The notes: generated by a model from the letters alone, not told the origin. A stretch of DNA of 64,000 nucleotides from Pempheris klunzingeri (GCF_042242105.1 NC_092012.1:9702970-9766969), one strand, 5' to 3'; positions 1 to 42,574 are shown, numbered from the stretch's first letter. Numbers and translations are program-made.

Positions 1-302
1 TAAAAGTAGTTGGTTTCAGCTGATAATGTCCACTCATCCAGTTTGTTCATCCGAATAAGACAACATGAGTTCCGTACTGACAGAAAACACCTAACGACTA
101 AAAGAAAAAAATATATAAAATGTAGGCTCCTCATAAAAAAAAAAAAAAAAGATCTGAATAACATTTTGATGACCACCATGTCTGGTGATCTATTACCTTA
201 CAGCTTTTTAGCTGAACCATTTTTTTAAATCTTAAAATCAGTTGCATCATGGTATATGTATGAATAAAGTTCTTTGTAAACAAAGCTACAGTAAGTGGAG
301 CT

Positions 303-616
303 TTAACCCTTTATAGGGTACTCATTGAAATACTTAGAAATTCAACATTTCAACCTAGACCATTACTGGTGATCGTTAGACTTTTTTTTTTTAACTTTTG
401 TAAGTTTTTGTAAAAAATAATTTAATTTTATGGTGAAAATCAGGGTCAATGAAGTTACCATATATGGTTTCTTGCCGGTCTGTCGTGTAGCCTGATTGTT
501 GTTGATTAGCTTGGAGAAATCTTGTATCTCTACTGCCTCATGGTGAGGCAAGGGGCGGGCATTTTGAACTCCCACTTAAGTTACCAAATATGGTGCCTTG
601 CCCGATAAAGGGTTAA
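303..616. mobile_element. piggyBac-like MITE with TTAA ends
   Basis: The segment begins TTAACCCTTTATAGGG and ends CCCGATAAAGGGTTAA, so it has terminal inverted repeats of about 12 bp starting CCCTTTAT, flanked on each side by TTAA. TTAA target sites and CCCT-type ends are typical of piggyBac transposons. At about 310 bp, with no transposase ORF, it would be a non-autonomous copy. The family name is inferred from the ends only. Confidence 0.6.
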
Positions 617-1037
617 CAGAAAATGGTAATGTATGTTATCCTACTGAAAACATTATTTGCGCTACCTGCAGGTAGAAACTACATGCACATGTGTTAACAT
701 TGCATATGGTTTTTCTTTTTTAGATTGTTTGAACATTGCAGGGCCTTGCTTATTACAGACGCTATGGGAATAGTGCTTGGGCAAAGAGGTTCACGTCCCC
801 ATGCAAGCCAGCATCCAGCCTCTAATGAATTTATTAACATTAATGAAGACATTTCTGCAATATTCAGGAATTGCAATATCCACATTTTTACACAAGTAGT
901 TTATTTTGATGACTTAAATTTCAGTTTAGATTAGTTAGGAGCTTTTATCCATCCATACACACTCTGAAGCTTAGGCAACACTTAATGTAATAATACTGTG
1001 AAATAAGTAGATGTGGAAATGTAGTTCTTCATTATGA
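617..1037. other. Intergenic, no gene recognised
   Basis: Ordinary AT-rich DNA beyond the likely 3' end of tanc1. Only short chance ORFs are present, with no splice structure or similarity that I recognise. Confidence 0.5.
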
Positions 1038-1863
1038 TTTTATTACCCCACAATAATAATGTGGTAACATTCTGTAATCCATAGTATGACTCTGAAAAGG
1101 GTATATGACAACTATGGAGATACAGCAATGTAAGAAGTCTCTTAAGATTTATCTTCGACTGTTGCTTATGTAAATCCTCTCTCTGTGTCCAAATAAACCA
1201 GTAAACACTCCATATGAATATGTTCTCTGCTATGCAAAAATAAATAACATATACTGTGAATATTATATTGAAGCAATCAATTCAATATTAGATTATGACA
1301 AGTTTCCAACAATGTCATGTACAGTGCCTTTTTTTTTTTTTATCAAATGTACCAAGAAAAAGAATCTCAAGTACACAAAGTAATTTCTTTCGAAGCCTGT
1401 AATGCTAACAGATAACCACTTACAGGGAAATATATAATCTGCAAATATAGTGTACACCGTACAAATATAAATGTTTTTTAAAAGACACTTGACAATAGAA
1501 ATGGTCATATCCTGCAACTAATAGCATGAGGATTTTTATATTCATGCACAAAGCTTTCTCTGACTTCTATATTTGATATAATAAATTAAAAGTTTAGACA
1601 ATATACTACTTTTTTTTTTTTTTTAATCCCTACTTAAGGTATGTCTGGTTTTCTTGAATACACTGGTGTAGCTGTAGACATGTAAGCAAAAGCATAGTAG
1701 CCTGAGTTGAACACTGGTTCTAGATTGTAAATGCAGTGCAGCAGCATAACTCTACAAAACAGGCTCAGGGAAGGGAGATGTTCTCAAACCAGTCTCCCTT
1801 GCTACCTTAGGTGGGGCATAGTTTGTTGAAAACAGCCTGTATCTGTGCTTTGATAAACTATAT
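1038..1863 (-). other. tanc1: tanc1 3' UTR with candidate poly(A) signal
   Basis: This lies directly after the tanc1 stop codon (TGA, read from 1866 to 1864). On the minus strand the first good AATAAA is at 1043-1038, so the transcript would end near 1020. The stretch has T- and A-rich tracts and no coding potential. The signal choice is a guess; a second AATAAA occurs further on near 830. Confidence 0.5.
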
Positions 1864-33354
<31,491 letters not shown>

Positions 33355-33598
33355 AGCTGGGCTGTTGCTTCACTGTGAGCCGCCTGTGGAGGACTGTGGA
33401 AAATGTCCCTTTGAATTAGAAGCACATTATTTCATGCAACATTACCCCAACTGTTAGTTTTTAATTCAACTGCAGGAGAGCTGTACTTAACTGGTGTTTT
33501 TTAGTCTTAAACAATGAGTACTTCCTTTGCATTAATCATTAGTGCACATAAGGGTACAAAACAAAATGCTATCATCCTAAAATAAAGCCACAAGTTAC

Positions 33599-33775
33599 CT
33601 GTTCTTAAATCCTCTTTGGAGCCTGCATGTCTTCACATAAATCCACAGGAAGCTGATGGTAGACCATTTAAACTGGCGGAGTCCAATTAAGAAGTGCTGC
33701 ACCTCCTCAGTCTGCTCACGCACTGTTGGAAGAGGAGCTGGGCGCGCGCGTCGTGCACACGCGTGCTTGCCTCAT
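33599..33775 (-). promoter_or_regulatory. tanc1: tanc1 5' UTR exon and start region
   Basis: A good minus-strand donor (CAG then gtaac, 33598-33594) lies about 240 bp upstream of the start-codon exon. Upstream of it is GC-rich sequence with GGGCGCGCGCG near 33740, the likely transcription start. There is no TATA box. The exact start is not visible. Confidence 0.45.
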
Positions 33776-34740
33776 GTTCCACATTTGATGAGCCCGATGA
33801 TGATTTTTTAATGTTTTATTTCAGTCCGTTTTGTTCCCTTAACTTATAGCATGGGTTATTTATAGTTTTAATCTTTACAGTTTATATTACTCTGCCACCG
33901 TTACAACACAACCACAAATAGACTTCATCATAATAATGATAATAATAATGACAATAATGATAACAATGATAATAATAATAATAATAATAATAATGATAAT
34001 AGTAATGATAATAATAATAATAATAAGAAACATGCTTGCCTAGTTTAACAATGGTAAGTTACATCCAAATGAAACGTTAACTCGTCTGCTTGACCTGACA
34101 CTGGCTTTTCATGCAGCGACATGACGTTCAAATAATGTATTTTATAGTTCAAACATATTTTAACGCGTACTTATGATCCTCGTCAAATAGTAATCTAAGC
34201 CCTGAATTAACTCTATGTAGACCTGCATGCAGAAACTGTGCATATCCACCTACTTCGTGTGTACAAAGTAACTTGATAGCCAACATTAATCGCCCAGTTG
34301 CATATCTTTACTATTTTACTCTTGTTTAGAAATTACAGTTTGACTTGTATAAAGACACTATATGTTGTTGTTGTTCATATATTTATATACATATCCAAAT
34401 GCATCTACTTGTAGCCTATGTTCACTTAGTATTTAGTCCTTGTATTTATCTGCATGTATATTTCTATCAAATTCGCTGTATGTGTACACGTTAATTGCAA
34501 AATAAAACTGATTCGGATTTTCTAAAAACAGCATTATTAGAATAAATAAATTATATACCATATCATTTGCACCAAAGCCTTTTTTTAAACCCTTAAATCC
34601 AAAAATGAACATTGTTTTTAAATTCATTGAACATGAATCCAGTGCATGTTGTCGTCGCCTCCCACTGTGAACACCAGGGGGCGACGACGTGACTTAAAGT
34701 TCCTCCTTCGTCCTGAAGGGGGCGGAAGTGAGTGGTAGCC
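33776..34740. promoter_or_regulatory. Head-to-head intergenic region between tanc1 and the snoRNA host gene
   Basis: About 1 kb separates the minus-strand tanc1 start from the plus-strand non-coding gene. It contains an AT-rich microsatellite and, close to the plus-strand start, a GC-rich patch with GGGGGCGGAAGTGAG near 34719-34733 (Sp1-like and ETS-like). It may act as a bidirectional promoter; this is inferred from layout. Confidence 0.4.
33929..34026. repeat. (AAT)n/(GATAAT)n microsatellite
   Basis: An interrupted run of ATAATA, TGATAA and related triplets of about 98 bp. Confidence 0.9.
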
Positions 34741-34780
34741 TATTTAAAGTGGAGCCTCCAACGTTTTCGGTCCTTTTCTC
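34741..34780 (+). promoter_or_regulatory. TATA-like box and 5'TOP start
   Basis: TATTTAAA at 34741-34748 is followed about 32 bp later by C at 34773 and the pyrimidine run CTTTTCTC. A cap-site C followed by 5-15 pyrimidines is the 5' terminal oligopyrimidine (TOP) signature of translation-machinery genes, including TPT1, and of snoRNA host genes. Confidence 0.6.
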
Positions 34781-35959
34781 ACCGACTGCTCTCTCCTCAA
34801 GTCACAGAATAAGTGCATAATGCAGAACCACTTCAGCTGTTCACTAATCTCCACCGCCATGGACCACTGTAAGTATATTCTGCCCCTCACAGTGAAGATA
34901 AACAGCAGTAACTGTTCAGTTTTGGTGTAAAGTCTCTTCAGTGTGGACACGTGTAAGAGAGCTGATGCCATTTTGTATCGAGTCAGTGTCGGATACCTTT
35001 TAAAGATCCCAGTGCAGCGTTATCCCACGTAACAACAAGTAAACTTAGTGAGGTGATTTAGCCAAACTAATGTCCAGTATCTTCAGGAGTTTCGGGCAAC
35101 AGGAACCATTTAAAAAGGGACTTGAAATTTACTACAGCACCGGAAATGCCTCACTGCTAGCTAGCTAGCTCCGTAGACTGTGCGTGGTTAATGCTAATTT
35201 GAGTTTTACAACATTAGTTAACACTAAATGTATTAATCTCATGGTTGCGTAGAGTTAACAGCGAAACTATAAAATGGTCTTGCTGATTTCAATTGGTTGA
35301 AATTGTGTTGTTGGCTTACACAGATAGTTGTACTGTAGGAACTTTACCCGGCTGTGACTAAGCCTTAAAGTTAAGGCGGCATCAATCAAAAGCTATAACA
35401 TCAGGGATTAATTTATGATTTTTAAAGTAAATCATTCGTACAATCCACTGCATCAGAAGCTGTTTCGTCCTTATGATTAAAGAAATACTCTATACAAACC
35501 AATACTTATGAAATAACATAGCACATGACGTCATCACAGTTCAAAGACAGAGGTGTATCAGTTTGTCTTACGTGAATAATTTAGACAAGCTTCATACAGT
35601 TAACAGGAGTTTTCATTATAAAAAGGTACTGCTCCATAAAAGTGCACTGTGCTTGAAATTTACATAAAATATCTGCTTTTAGTATATGCAGTTCTTATAA
35701 ATGACTCTAATGTATTTTTTTTTTCTCTCCTTATTGGATCATGTTCAGATGTTGGACCCCTGTTTGAGCCGGCTGAAGGATGACTGAGCTGCAGTAAACC
35801 GTCCCAGAGATGTGCTGTTACAACACTACAGTCTGCCATGGCAGTGTAATAAAGCGGGTCTGAGAGGACCTCTACCAGCTGCATCAAGTCACGAGTGAAA
35901 ACGTATGTAGACATGCTAACTCTGTGGTGACTCGCTGCCTTTCCACATGGTCACAAGCT

Positions 35960-36094
35960 GCATCTTTGACAGCCTGGGCTCTCTGCTGTGAGAGATCCCG
36001 GGTTTTAAGATTTCAGATGCAATATCAAATGTCCCTGCGCTTTCTGTCCGCCTCTTTTTCTATGGCGTCTCAGATTGAATTGGGGAGGATAAAT
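35960..36094 (+). ncRNA. snora31: H/ACA snoRNA, SNORA31-like copy 1
   Basis: 135 nt in intron 2 of the host gene. The 5' hairpin has outer stem GCATCT/AGATGC, inner stem CCTGGG/CCCGGG and apical CTCTC/GAGAG. The H box is ATATCA (36022-36027). The 3' hairpin has lower stem TCCCT/GGGGA, pocket arms GCGCTT and TTGAAT, and apical CGCC/GGCG. The pocket is exactly 14 nt from an ATA at 36089-36091, which would serve as an ACA-box variant. The 3' pocket pairs with 28S rRNA AUUCAA-UG-AAGCGC, whose U is the SNORA31 target (human U3713). The 5' pocket does not fit the 18S target of SNORA31. Confidence 0.8.
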
Positions 36095-36387
36095 CAAAAA
36101 TACAGTCTATTGACATGTTGCTCCCATTAAGAACTGCTTCAGCTTTAATCATTCGTTTCTGCCCATGAAACCAATCTATCTCAGCATATACCACAGATGG
36201 GTAAAGCGCCTGAATGTTTTGCCCTCCCTCCCCTTTCCAGGCTCAAGGCTCCAGCTTGAAGAGATTAACCCGGAGAGAAGTTACTGCAGGAGCTGGAACC
36301 TGTTGAGCTGTCTTAGAATTGTTGCTTTGCAGGTGAGCACTTTCTAATGCACTTAAAACTATTTTTAATCTGGGTTGACTTCAATTT

Positions 36388-36518
36388 GCATCCACTGATA
36401 GACCTGAAGCAGGCTGCATTGGCTTCTGGGTTTGCATAGAGATGCTAAACTGAGCCTTCCTCGCGCTTTCTGACTGCTAAATATAATAGCAACCCAGATT
36501 GAATGGAGGAATACATGA
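36388..36518 (+). ncRNA. snora31: H/ACA snoRNA, SNORA31-like copy 2
   Basis: 131 nt in intron 3. The 5' hairpin has outer stem GCATC/GATGC and an H-box variant AAACTG (36447-36452). The 3' hairpin has lower stem TTCCTC/GAGGAA, pocket arms GCGCTT and TTGAAT, apical TGCTA/TAGCA, and a canonical ACA (36513-36515) 14 nt after the pocket and 3 nt from the end. The 3' pocket predicts 28S U3713 (human numbering). The 5' pocket arms CTGATA and TGCAT fit 18S GUGCA-UU-UAUCAG, the other SNORA31 site (U218), again 14 nt from box H. Both guides match, so the identity is well supported. rRNA sequences are from memory. Confidence 0.87.
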
Positions 36519-37205
36519 GCTTTGTTGGGCATGGTCCAAGGGCAGATTCACAGTGCTGCACACTGCTCTTGCATTCAGGTCAAACGTTTACAGAATCTGT
36601 ACATCAAACTACCAATTTGGTCCCTGGACATGTCTGGTCAAAACATTGTATATTTGGACATGCCAATATGTGGCCTATAAAAGCATTTTTCCATTTACTT
36701 GCTGTGTCTTAAGATCTGAAGGCACAACTGCTCATTGCCATTTATTGTCTTTATGCAGGTAACAAGACACTGCAATCACCTGATGGGTATTGGATCCATG
36801 GAATCTGTCAGCAGGATTTCTCTTGCATACCTAGGCATTGAAGCAATCTGAACCAGCATGCAATGCGTCAAACTTGACACCATTTGTTTTTGTTTTTTTT
36901 GAGAAATAAAGCTTTAACTTTCTGAAGCATGGTTGTGAAATCAAACTTGATGCGTAGTGTTGTACTCTGTATGTTGTGATGAACAGAAGCAAACGATCTT
37001 CAGTTACTGCTGTCATACTAGCCATTGACCGAAATGCATTCTTGGAGTGGAATACCAATATTAGAGTAGCCTGGATTACAACTTAAAAGTGCTATTAAGA
37101 CCATTTTTGAATAAGTTGTGTACAGAAATTTGGTTCATCTCATTCTTTAAATGCAATATTTTGCTACTGCTCCAATAAAGTACCATGTTTTTTCCTAATC
37201 AAACA

Positions 37206-37844
37206 TTTATTGCATAAGTCAACCACATGTAAAAGTTTAAAATCACAAAGATGGGCCAATAAGACACCTGAAATCACAAATTTAGGTCAGTGCAGAAACC
37301 TGTTAAGCTGCATTTAAAAAATTCTAAATATTTTTACAAAACTTGCTCACACAATTTAGTGGTGAGAGCCATTACATGTGTCACATCCTTCCTCTATCAT
37401 CTTTATAAGAGTTATCCTTAACATTAAACCCCTAACCTCTGGATACACTTGTGAAAGCATATTGCAATGCTATGAACCAGAGTTCAGAAATGCATCTTTT
37501 GCGTTTAAAATGCTACGTCCTGTGCCGCTGATGGCTAGAGCAACTAACTCAATACTTTTTGGGACGTTCTCCTCAAAAGGTGTGCTGGAGTTATGACCGA
37601 AACCACATCAGGAAGAGCCGTTGCACACTTGAGCCTAAAACCTTCACGTCCTACAAAATACAAGGATACAACAACCTTTACCCCCCTCGAACTCCGCCTT
37701 TGCTTCACCTTGTCATCCAGTGTGTTTTGAAACCTGATCTGTGGGCATCAGGAGACAACTCAAAATGTCCACCCAAGGCCTGGTCTGGGAGGGGGAGTCC
37801 ACGTGAAATGAAACTGGTGCATCAGCCTTGGGAGAGTCAAGACA
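37206..37844 (-). other. gtf2f2: gtf2f2 3' UTR with poly(A) signal
   Basis: Follows the gtf2f2 stop codon. A minus-strand AATAAA at 37211-37206 gives an end near 37190. The convergent non-coding gene has a plus-strand AATAAA at 37174-37179, so the two transcripts may meet or overlap by a few bases. Confidence 0.6.
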
Positions 37845-40800
37845 CTATTCGTCAGTCTTTTCTTCTCCTTGGTAATGTCTGTATTCTGGCTTGAGCTCCC
37901 AGGTGTTTTTATGTGTTCCCTTCACATTGTAGATGCCAATATCACGCAAGATTTCCTTCAAGTAAATCTAGAAGAGGAGAGAGGCCAAATGTGAGAAAAT
38001 ATTAATATATTGTCATTTTTCTGAGTGAAGCATCACTAAAATAACTCTATATAAGCATCAATTCTTGAAAAGATAAAGCTACACCAAATAGTATTGTTTG
38101 AAATCAGTAGAGCAAAGTGGTCTAAACCCAGCCCTCGTGTTGCCCTGTAATCTTACCACAGGCTGCTTGGTGATATCCACCAGGTCTTTGATGTTGTAGT
38201 ACTGGTGCTTCTCGAAAGCAGAAAACAACATGTCCAACACCTGCTGCTTGTCAGCTCTCGCTCTCTTGCCCTCTTCCTTCTTTTTCCTCTCATACTCCAG
38301 CTGCAGCAAAAAGTAAACAGGCAGCGGTCAGGTACCACATAATATCAGTGGATTTGCATGTCTTGACTAATGAAACTGGACACTCCAGTGTGGGATTTAT
38401 TTCTTACGTTGTAAGTATGGTTGGCCACAGGTTTGTAGTTGTTGGTGACGGGATTCTGCAGCTGTTGTGACAGCCTGACTGGCTTGGAGGACTCTTCAAT
38501 TTGTAACCTGTTTAACAACAAGAATTACTTTATTTTCCAAGTACAATACATGACATACATTCTAACTCTGCAATTAATACTGGTGCTTGCCTATGTGACT
38601 ATAGCATCTTTAAAACTGGAGAGATTCAACCATTGAATCTTTAATTTTTCAAATATGAAAAGTGTTATACTGTTTAAATACACGGGGGTTTCTTTTCTTT
38701 TTTTTAATATGATTTTGAAAATACCCACCTCTTCAGCTTCATATAGCTTTCACTAACAGCAGGTCTGCACTCTGCTCTCTGCACCACCACTCCCTCCAAG
38801 GCTATTTTATCTGGAAGAGATGAGAGTTAATTAAAACTTCAACAGGAATTGGAAGTCCATATGTCCTAAAGCACTTTTAGTGCGTGTTTACTTCATAAGT
38901 AGGGGAAGGTGAGCGGTTGCATGTGTGCAGGAGGAGACATGAAAGAAGACACGACTGATGAGTTTAGTGAAAAAAACAATACACTCCAGAAACAGAATTG
39001 GCTTTTGATAGTGGCATGAATCTAGCTCAGGCCGGAGTCTCCTAAAGTTGAAATAAAGATCAGATCAGATAGCAATCAAGGGTCAGTTTCAGAAACTCAA
39101 ATGAAAAAAAGACAAATCTTCTGAATAAAGTTCTTTTTCTCCTCTATAAACACATAAAAACAGCTTCTATTTCTATTGGAATTTTCCAAACGGCTTGTCT
39201 CATATCCACAACTGCTTTATTAGTTTCACCATTTAAAGAAAACTATGTGAATACACATATTGGGGTTAAATTCTATGAAAAAAGGAGGAAAAAGAACTCA
39301 ATTCAACCCCACATCATTGAGAGCACCACTTTTTCACATCAAAAAGTCTCTACATTAGTTTTGAAGGAAGCTTGGTAAATCTGCAACTGCCATGTACGTA
39401 TAACACTTTGGGCAGTCAGATCTTCAAATCTCTTTGCCAAAGCGATGTCACAACTGGAATTACAACCATCACCACAAGCAGATAGCTGCTGAAGCGCAGT
39501 GTCGACCATTCTGACCACAGACTCATTTTCATCCTCCAGTCAAGATGATACAAACTGAGTGCAGAAGCTCCATATGGCAAACCTGGGTGCTACATGAGCA
39601 CAATGTGTCTAAAGTTTTTATACCAATACATGCATCGTCCAAAGCATGTATGTGTGTTACTATTGTGATGCTACAAAACGCCATTCATTCATAAAAATAA
39701 TAGACACTCGGGGTGTCTGATTCCTAGTGGTGCAGCTTTGTCACTCACTGGCGAAACAGAGGACTCACCTGGACCTGCCCCTGCCCCCGAACCTGAGCTG
39801 CTGCAATCAGATCTCTCTTCTGACTGGCCTACAGGAAGGGAGGGAGGGATGGTAAACATGAAAATACAGGGGGTTGGAAGACGGAGGGAGGAGGGGATCG
39901 AACAGCAAGAACCACACCCAGGGTTTAGTCGCATACGAAAACGTGTGATCACACAGAGCCTCTCGGTGTAATCTCTGATGAGTACACACACGTGCATGTG
40001 AGCGAAGCAAGCATGCCCTTACGTCAAGCGAGCACAGATACCCCTTCTCGCCACAAATGCACATCCTAAACAGGGCTGCACATTAGTGAAACATGAAACA
40101 AAGCACATTTTCATGTGGCAAAAAAAAAAAAAAAAAAAAAAAAGTCTCCAGTTTAAAAGTAAATGGGTAACAGTGCAGCAGTAATTACCTCTCTTATCTT
40201 TTGTCTTTCCTGTTAATACACTGAATTTTATACATTGTGCTGCCTTCTTGGCCAGGTCTCCATTGAAAAAGAAGTTTCATATCGTACTTATTAAATGTGA
40301 TTGAAAAAAACAGGACTGCGCAGCCCTAAATCACACACATACACACAAAAGATGGTGTCCCAAAGTAAGCACAGCAGCACAAGCTCACCAGCACCCACAG
40401 CAAAAAACACCTACATTACATCCAGAGGGCAGACAAGGCTAGTGAAGTTCAAACCAAACCAAAGAAACACATGCACAAATTAAATCAACGACAAATTCAG
40501 TGATGATTTGTGTTGATATTGCTCTACTCTATGTTAAATGAATCCAATTAGGACCATTGTGCCTGATCAATGCAGTCCAGTCTACTAAGAGGTGATTGGG
40601 AGTGGACGGAAAAGGTCAAACTTACAGGTGATCAAACACAAATTTCCAACAGACCAGCTCTCTTTTATTTTCCATTGAGTGTTCACGTATCCACTATGAT
40701 TCCTTACATATGCTGTTAGGACTGTGTACAACCTCACACTCTGTTGAGAGTTCACAGCACACACAGACAAGCAAGGCAGGCAGGGGAAACACTGTGCATG

Positions 40801-42574
40801 AAGACAGCAAGCCGCACAAAGAGTAGCAGGATGGGCGCCTCCACCACCTGATCACACAGAACTTACCTCTGGGCTCCAATACAAACAGATATTTCACAGT
40901 ACAGAAAACCAATAATGAAATCTGTGGATTGTTACGAGCGCCTCGGCTTGCAGCAGAGTGAAACGCACCTGATGGCGTCTCGGTGAAGACCGCCAACGTC
41001 TGTCCTCCTACTGACTGCATAGTGAACGGGTGCTCACGAGGCGCAGACACAGTCTTATCATCGATACCCTGAATCACGGTCAGCTCTTCGTTCAAAGTAA
41101 AGGACACCTGTAAGGAGCAGTATCATCCACATTTAATCTTTTCAGCTTCTCTCTTTACTGTTGATATTACTGCCAGTTATCCTGTGTTCAGTACAGAAGC
41201 AGACATACATAGTTGTACTGTACTTAGAATTATCAATCAAAACCATGTTTACTGAATTGGGCAGCATAAGGAACCACAATTTACTGGCATTAACTGACAG
41301 ACTACATAGTAAAAACTACTGTTTTAGTATTGCATCATTAATGCCACAAACAAACAGTTTTATAGCAAATTAAGTTTTGCAACCTGTCTAGAATAATAAA
41401 GTAATGATCTCCAAGAACTACAGAAGGTAGAATTCTTACATTTAAATATGCACAATTCAAATTGCAACTAAAACACAGCATTATCCAACTCATGTACCAA
41501 ACACATAATAATCTGAAGATATTTTGGCTCTCAGTTAAGCTGTCCATCCTTGAGCTTGGCCATACATGGAGGATGGGGAGACAAAGGGGGGTCACAACAT
41601 CCTGACTGTGAGAAAGACTTCTACACAAAATATTGCTCTGCATGCATCAATACTTGTCTTGAACATCACGTACCTCTGCTTTTCCTTGGTTTCCTTTCCT
41701 TGAAAATAAGAATGAGAAACATGAGAATTAATTGATTGGCGCGATTAACAGCATTCATTTAATCTGAAATACATTCGTGATAGTATAACAAAACACTTTG
41801 TTCACCACAGTGATTTTATTATTCATCAACACACATTAAATTTAATTTTTCTCTCTTCCCTTTCCCCGTGTATAAGTACATGCTAGTGTACAGACCACAT
41901 CACTTGCTTTAAACACAGAGACCTACATAAATAACTTAAAACTTCTGCACTGTTATTGATGTTAAGATGCTTCACATACTTGCAGATTCGGAGTTTCCCG
42001 ACCTCGCCTCTGCCAGTTGCTTTTGCCCATTGTTGAGAGAGGTATTTGGGCACCTGCAAGAAGAAGCATGGATGTATTTTAGAAGGGTTGCTTTCACATC
42101 TTGACAAAGAGTCCATGAGGAGTTAACATGAATAAATGCGGTCATTTCTCACCGCTAACTGTCCGAAATCTCAATAAAACAATGCAAAAAGTATTTTCAA
42201 CGTGCTGTCAGGATGAAGTTATACCCAACTTTCCCGAGATACCATGTGTGCACCCTTCGACGGTCTCTTGTTAAACCGATAAAGTTATGGTGTGTTCAGC
42301 ATCTAAGACAATTCAGTTATAAGTAAGTTAAACTATGAACAGTTTAACTTAGCTAGCGTTAGCTAACTTAGCCAACGTTGGCTACAGCGCACGGTTTCTT
42401 TCATTGTAGCGGAGTATGCTAAGCTACATTAGTTAGCCTTCGCTGTGTTTGAATAATAACTGCAGCTTTATCTCATTAACCGGTGTTATCAAAAGAGTAT
42501 ATACGCACCTTTACGAGCCACACGCCCATGTTCTGTTTGGCACCAGTTAAATCCACTTCTCCCTTTTCTGACAT
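37845..42574 (-). CDS. gtf2f2: gtf2f2: TFIIF subunit beta (RAP30), complete
   Basis: RAP30 pairs with TFIIF-alpha and escorts RNA polymerase II into the pre-initiation complex, in the nucleus. Eight exons: 42574-42509, 42053-41980, 41698-41674 (only 25 nt), 41107-40969, 38810-38729, 38507-38408, 38300-38157, 37967-37845. They sum to 753 nt, 250 aa plus stop (human 249). The N-terminal dimerisation part begins MSEKGEVDLTGAKQNMGVWL and includes VSFTLNEELTVI and REHPFTMQSVGGQTLAVF. The C-terminal winged-helix DNA-binding domain includes KRARADKQQVLDMLFSAFEK and GIYNVKGTHKNTWELKPEY. All phases agree. The gene lies tail-to-tail with the SNORA31 host gene, as GTF2F2 does with TPT1 in human. Confidence 0.96.
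39769..39828 (-). CDS. gtf2f2: Candidate in-frame cassette exon of gtf2f2
   Basis: Inside the 2.2-kb intron between gtf2f2 exons 4 and 5. A 60-nt open segment is bounded by a good acceptor (cctgtag) and a strong donor (CCAG then gtgagt). Its phase fits both neighbours, and it would add 20 residues, starting GQSEERSDCSSS and ending GAGAGP, between TPS and DKIALEG. The Ser/Gly-rich insert would extend the linker between the dimerisation and winged-helix parts. It is absent from the known 249-aa human protein, so it may be alternative, lineage-specific or chance. Confidence 0.4.
40117..40143. repeat. Poly(A) run
   Basis: An A homopolymer of more than 20 nt in gtf2f2 intron 4; no element is recognisable beside it. 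Confidence 0.8.

Larger units (their letters stand above)
34773..36930 (+). ncRNA. Spliced snoRNA host gene, probable decayed tpt1 copy
   Basis: Exons by splice sites: 34773-34868, 35749-35902, 36241-36332 and 36759 to about 36930, with AATAAA at 36905-36910 (another at 37174-37179). The spliced RNA of about 510 nt has no ORF longer than about 27 codons from its first ATG, so I call it non-coding. Introns 2 and 3 each contain an H/ACA snoRNA of SNORA31 type. In mammals SNORA31 lies in TPT1, the tail-to-tail neighbour of GTF2F2, and here the gene is likewise tail-to-tail with gtf2f2. Exon 3 can still be read LEEINPERSY where TCTP has LEEQ-PERV. The last exon reads SPDG about 20 nt in, where TCTP has NPDG. 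I infer a tpt1 duplicate that lost its protein but kept its snoRNA cargo and TOP start. Alternative: an unrelated host gene. Confidence 0.65.

Noticed and set aside
34869-35748. A third SNORA31 copy in intron 1 of the host gene
   Set aside because: I looked for the GCGCTT and TTGAAT pocket arms and the ACA spacing and did not find them.
36165-36347. Plus-strand ORF of about 60 codons covering exon 3 of the snoRNA host gene
   Set aside because: It starts in the intron and reads across a clear 3' splice site, so it is not a translated unit. Its exon part is used only as evidence for tpt1 descent.
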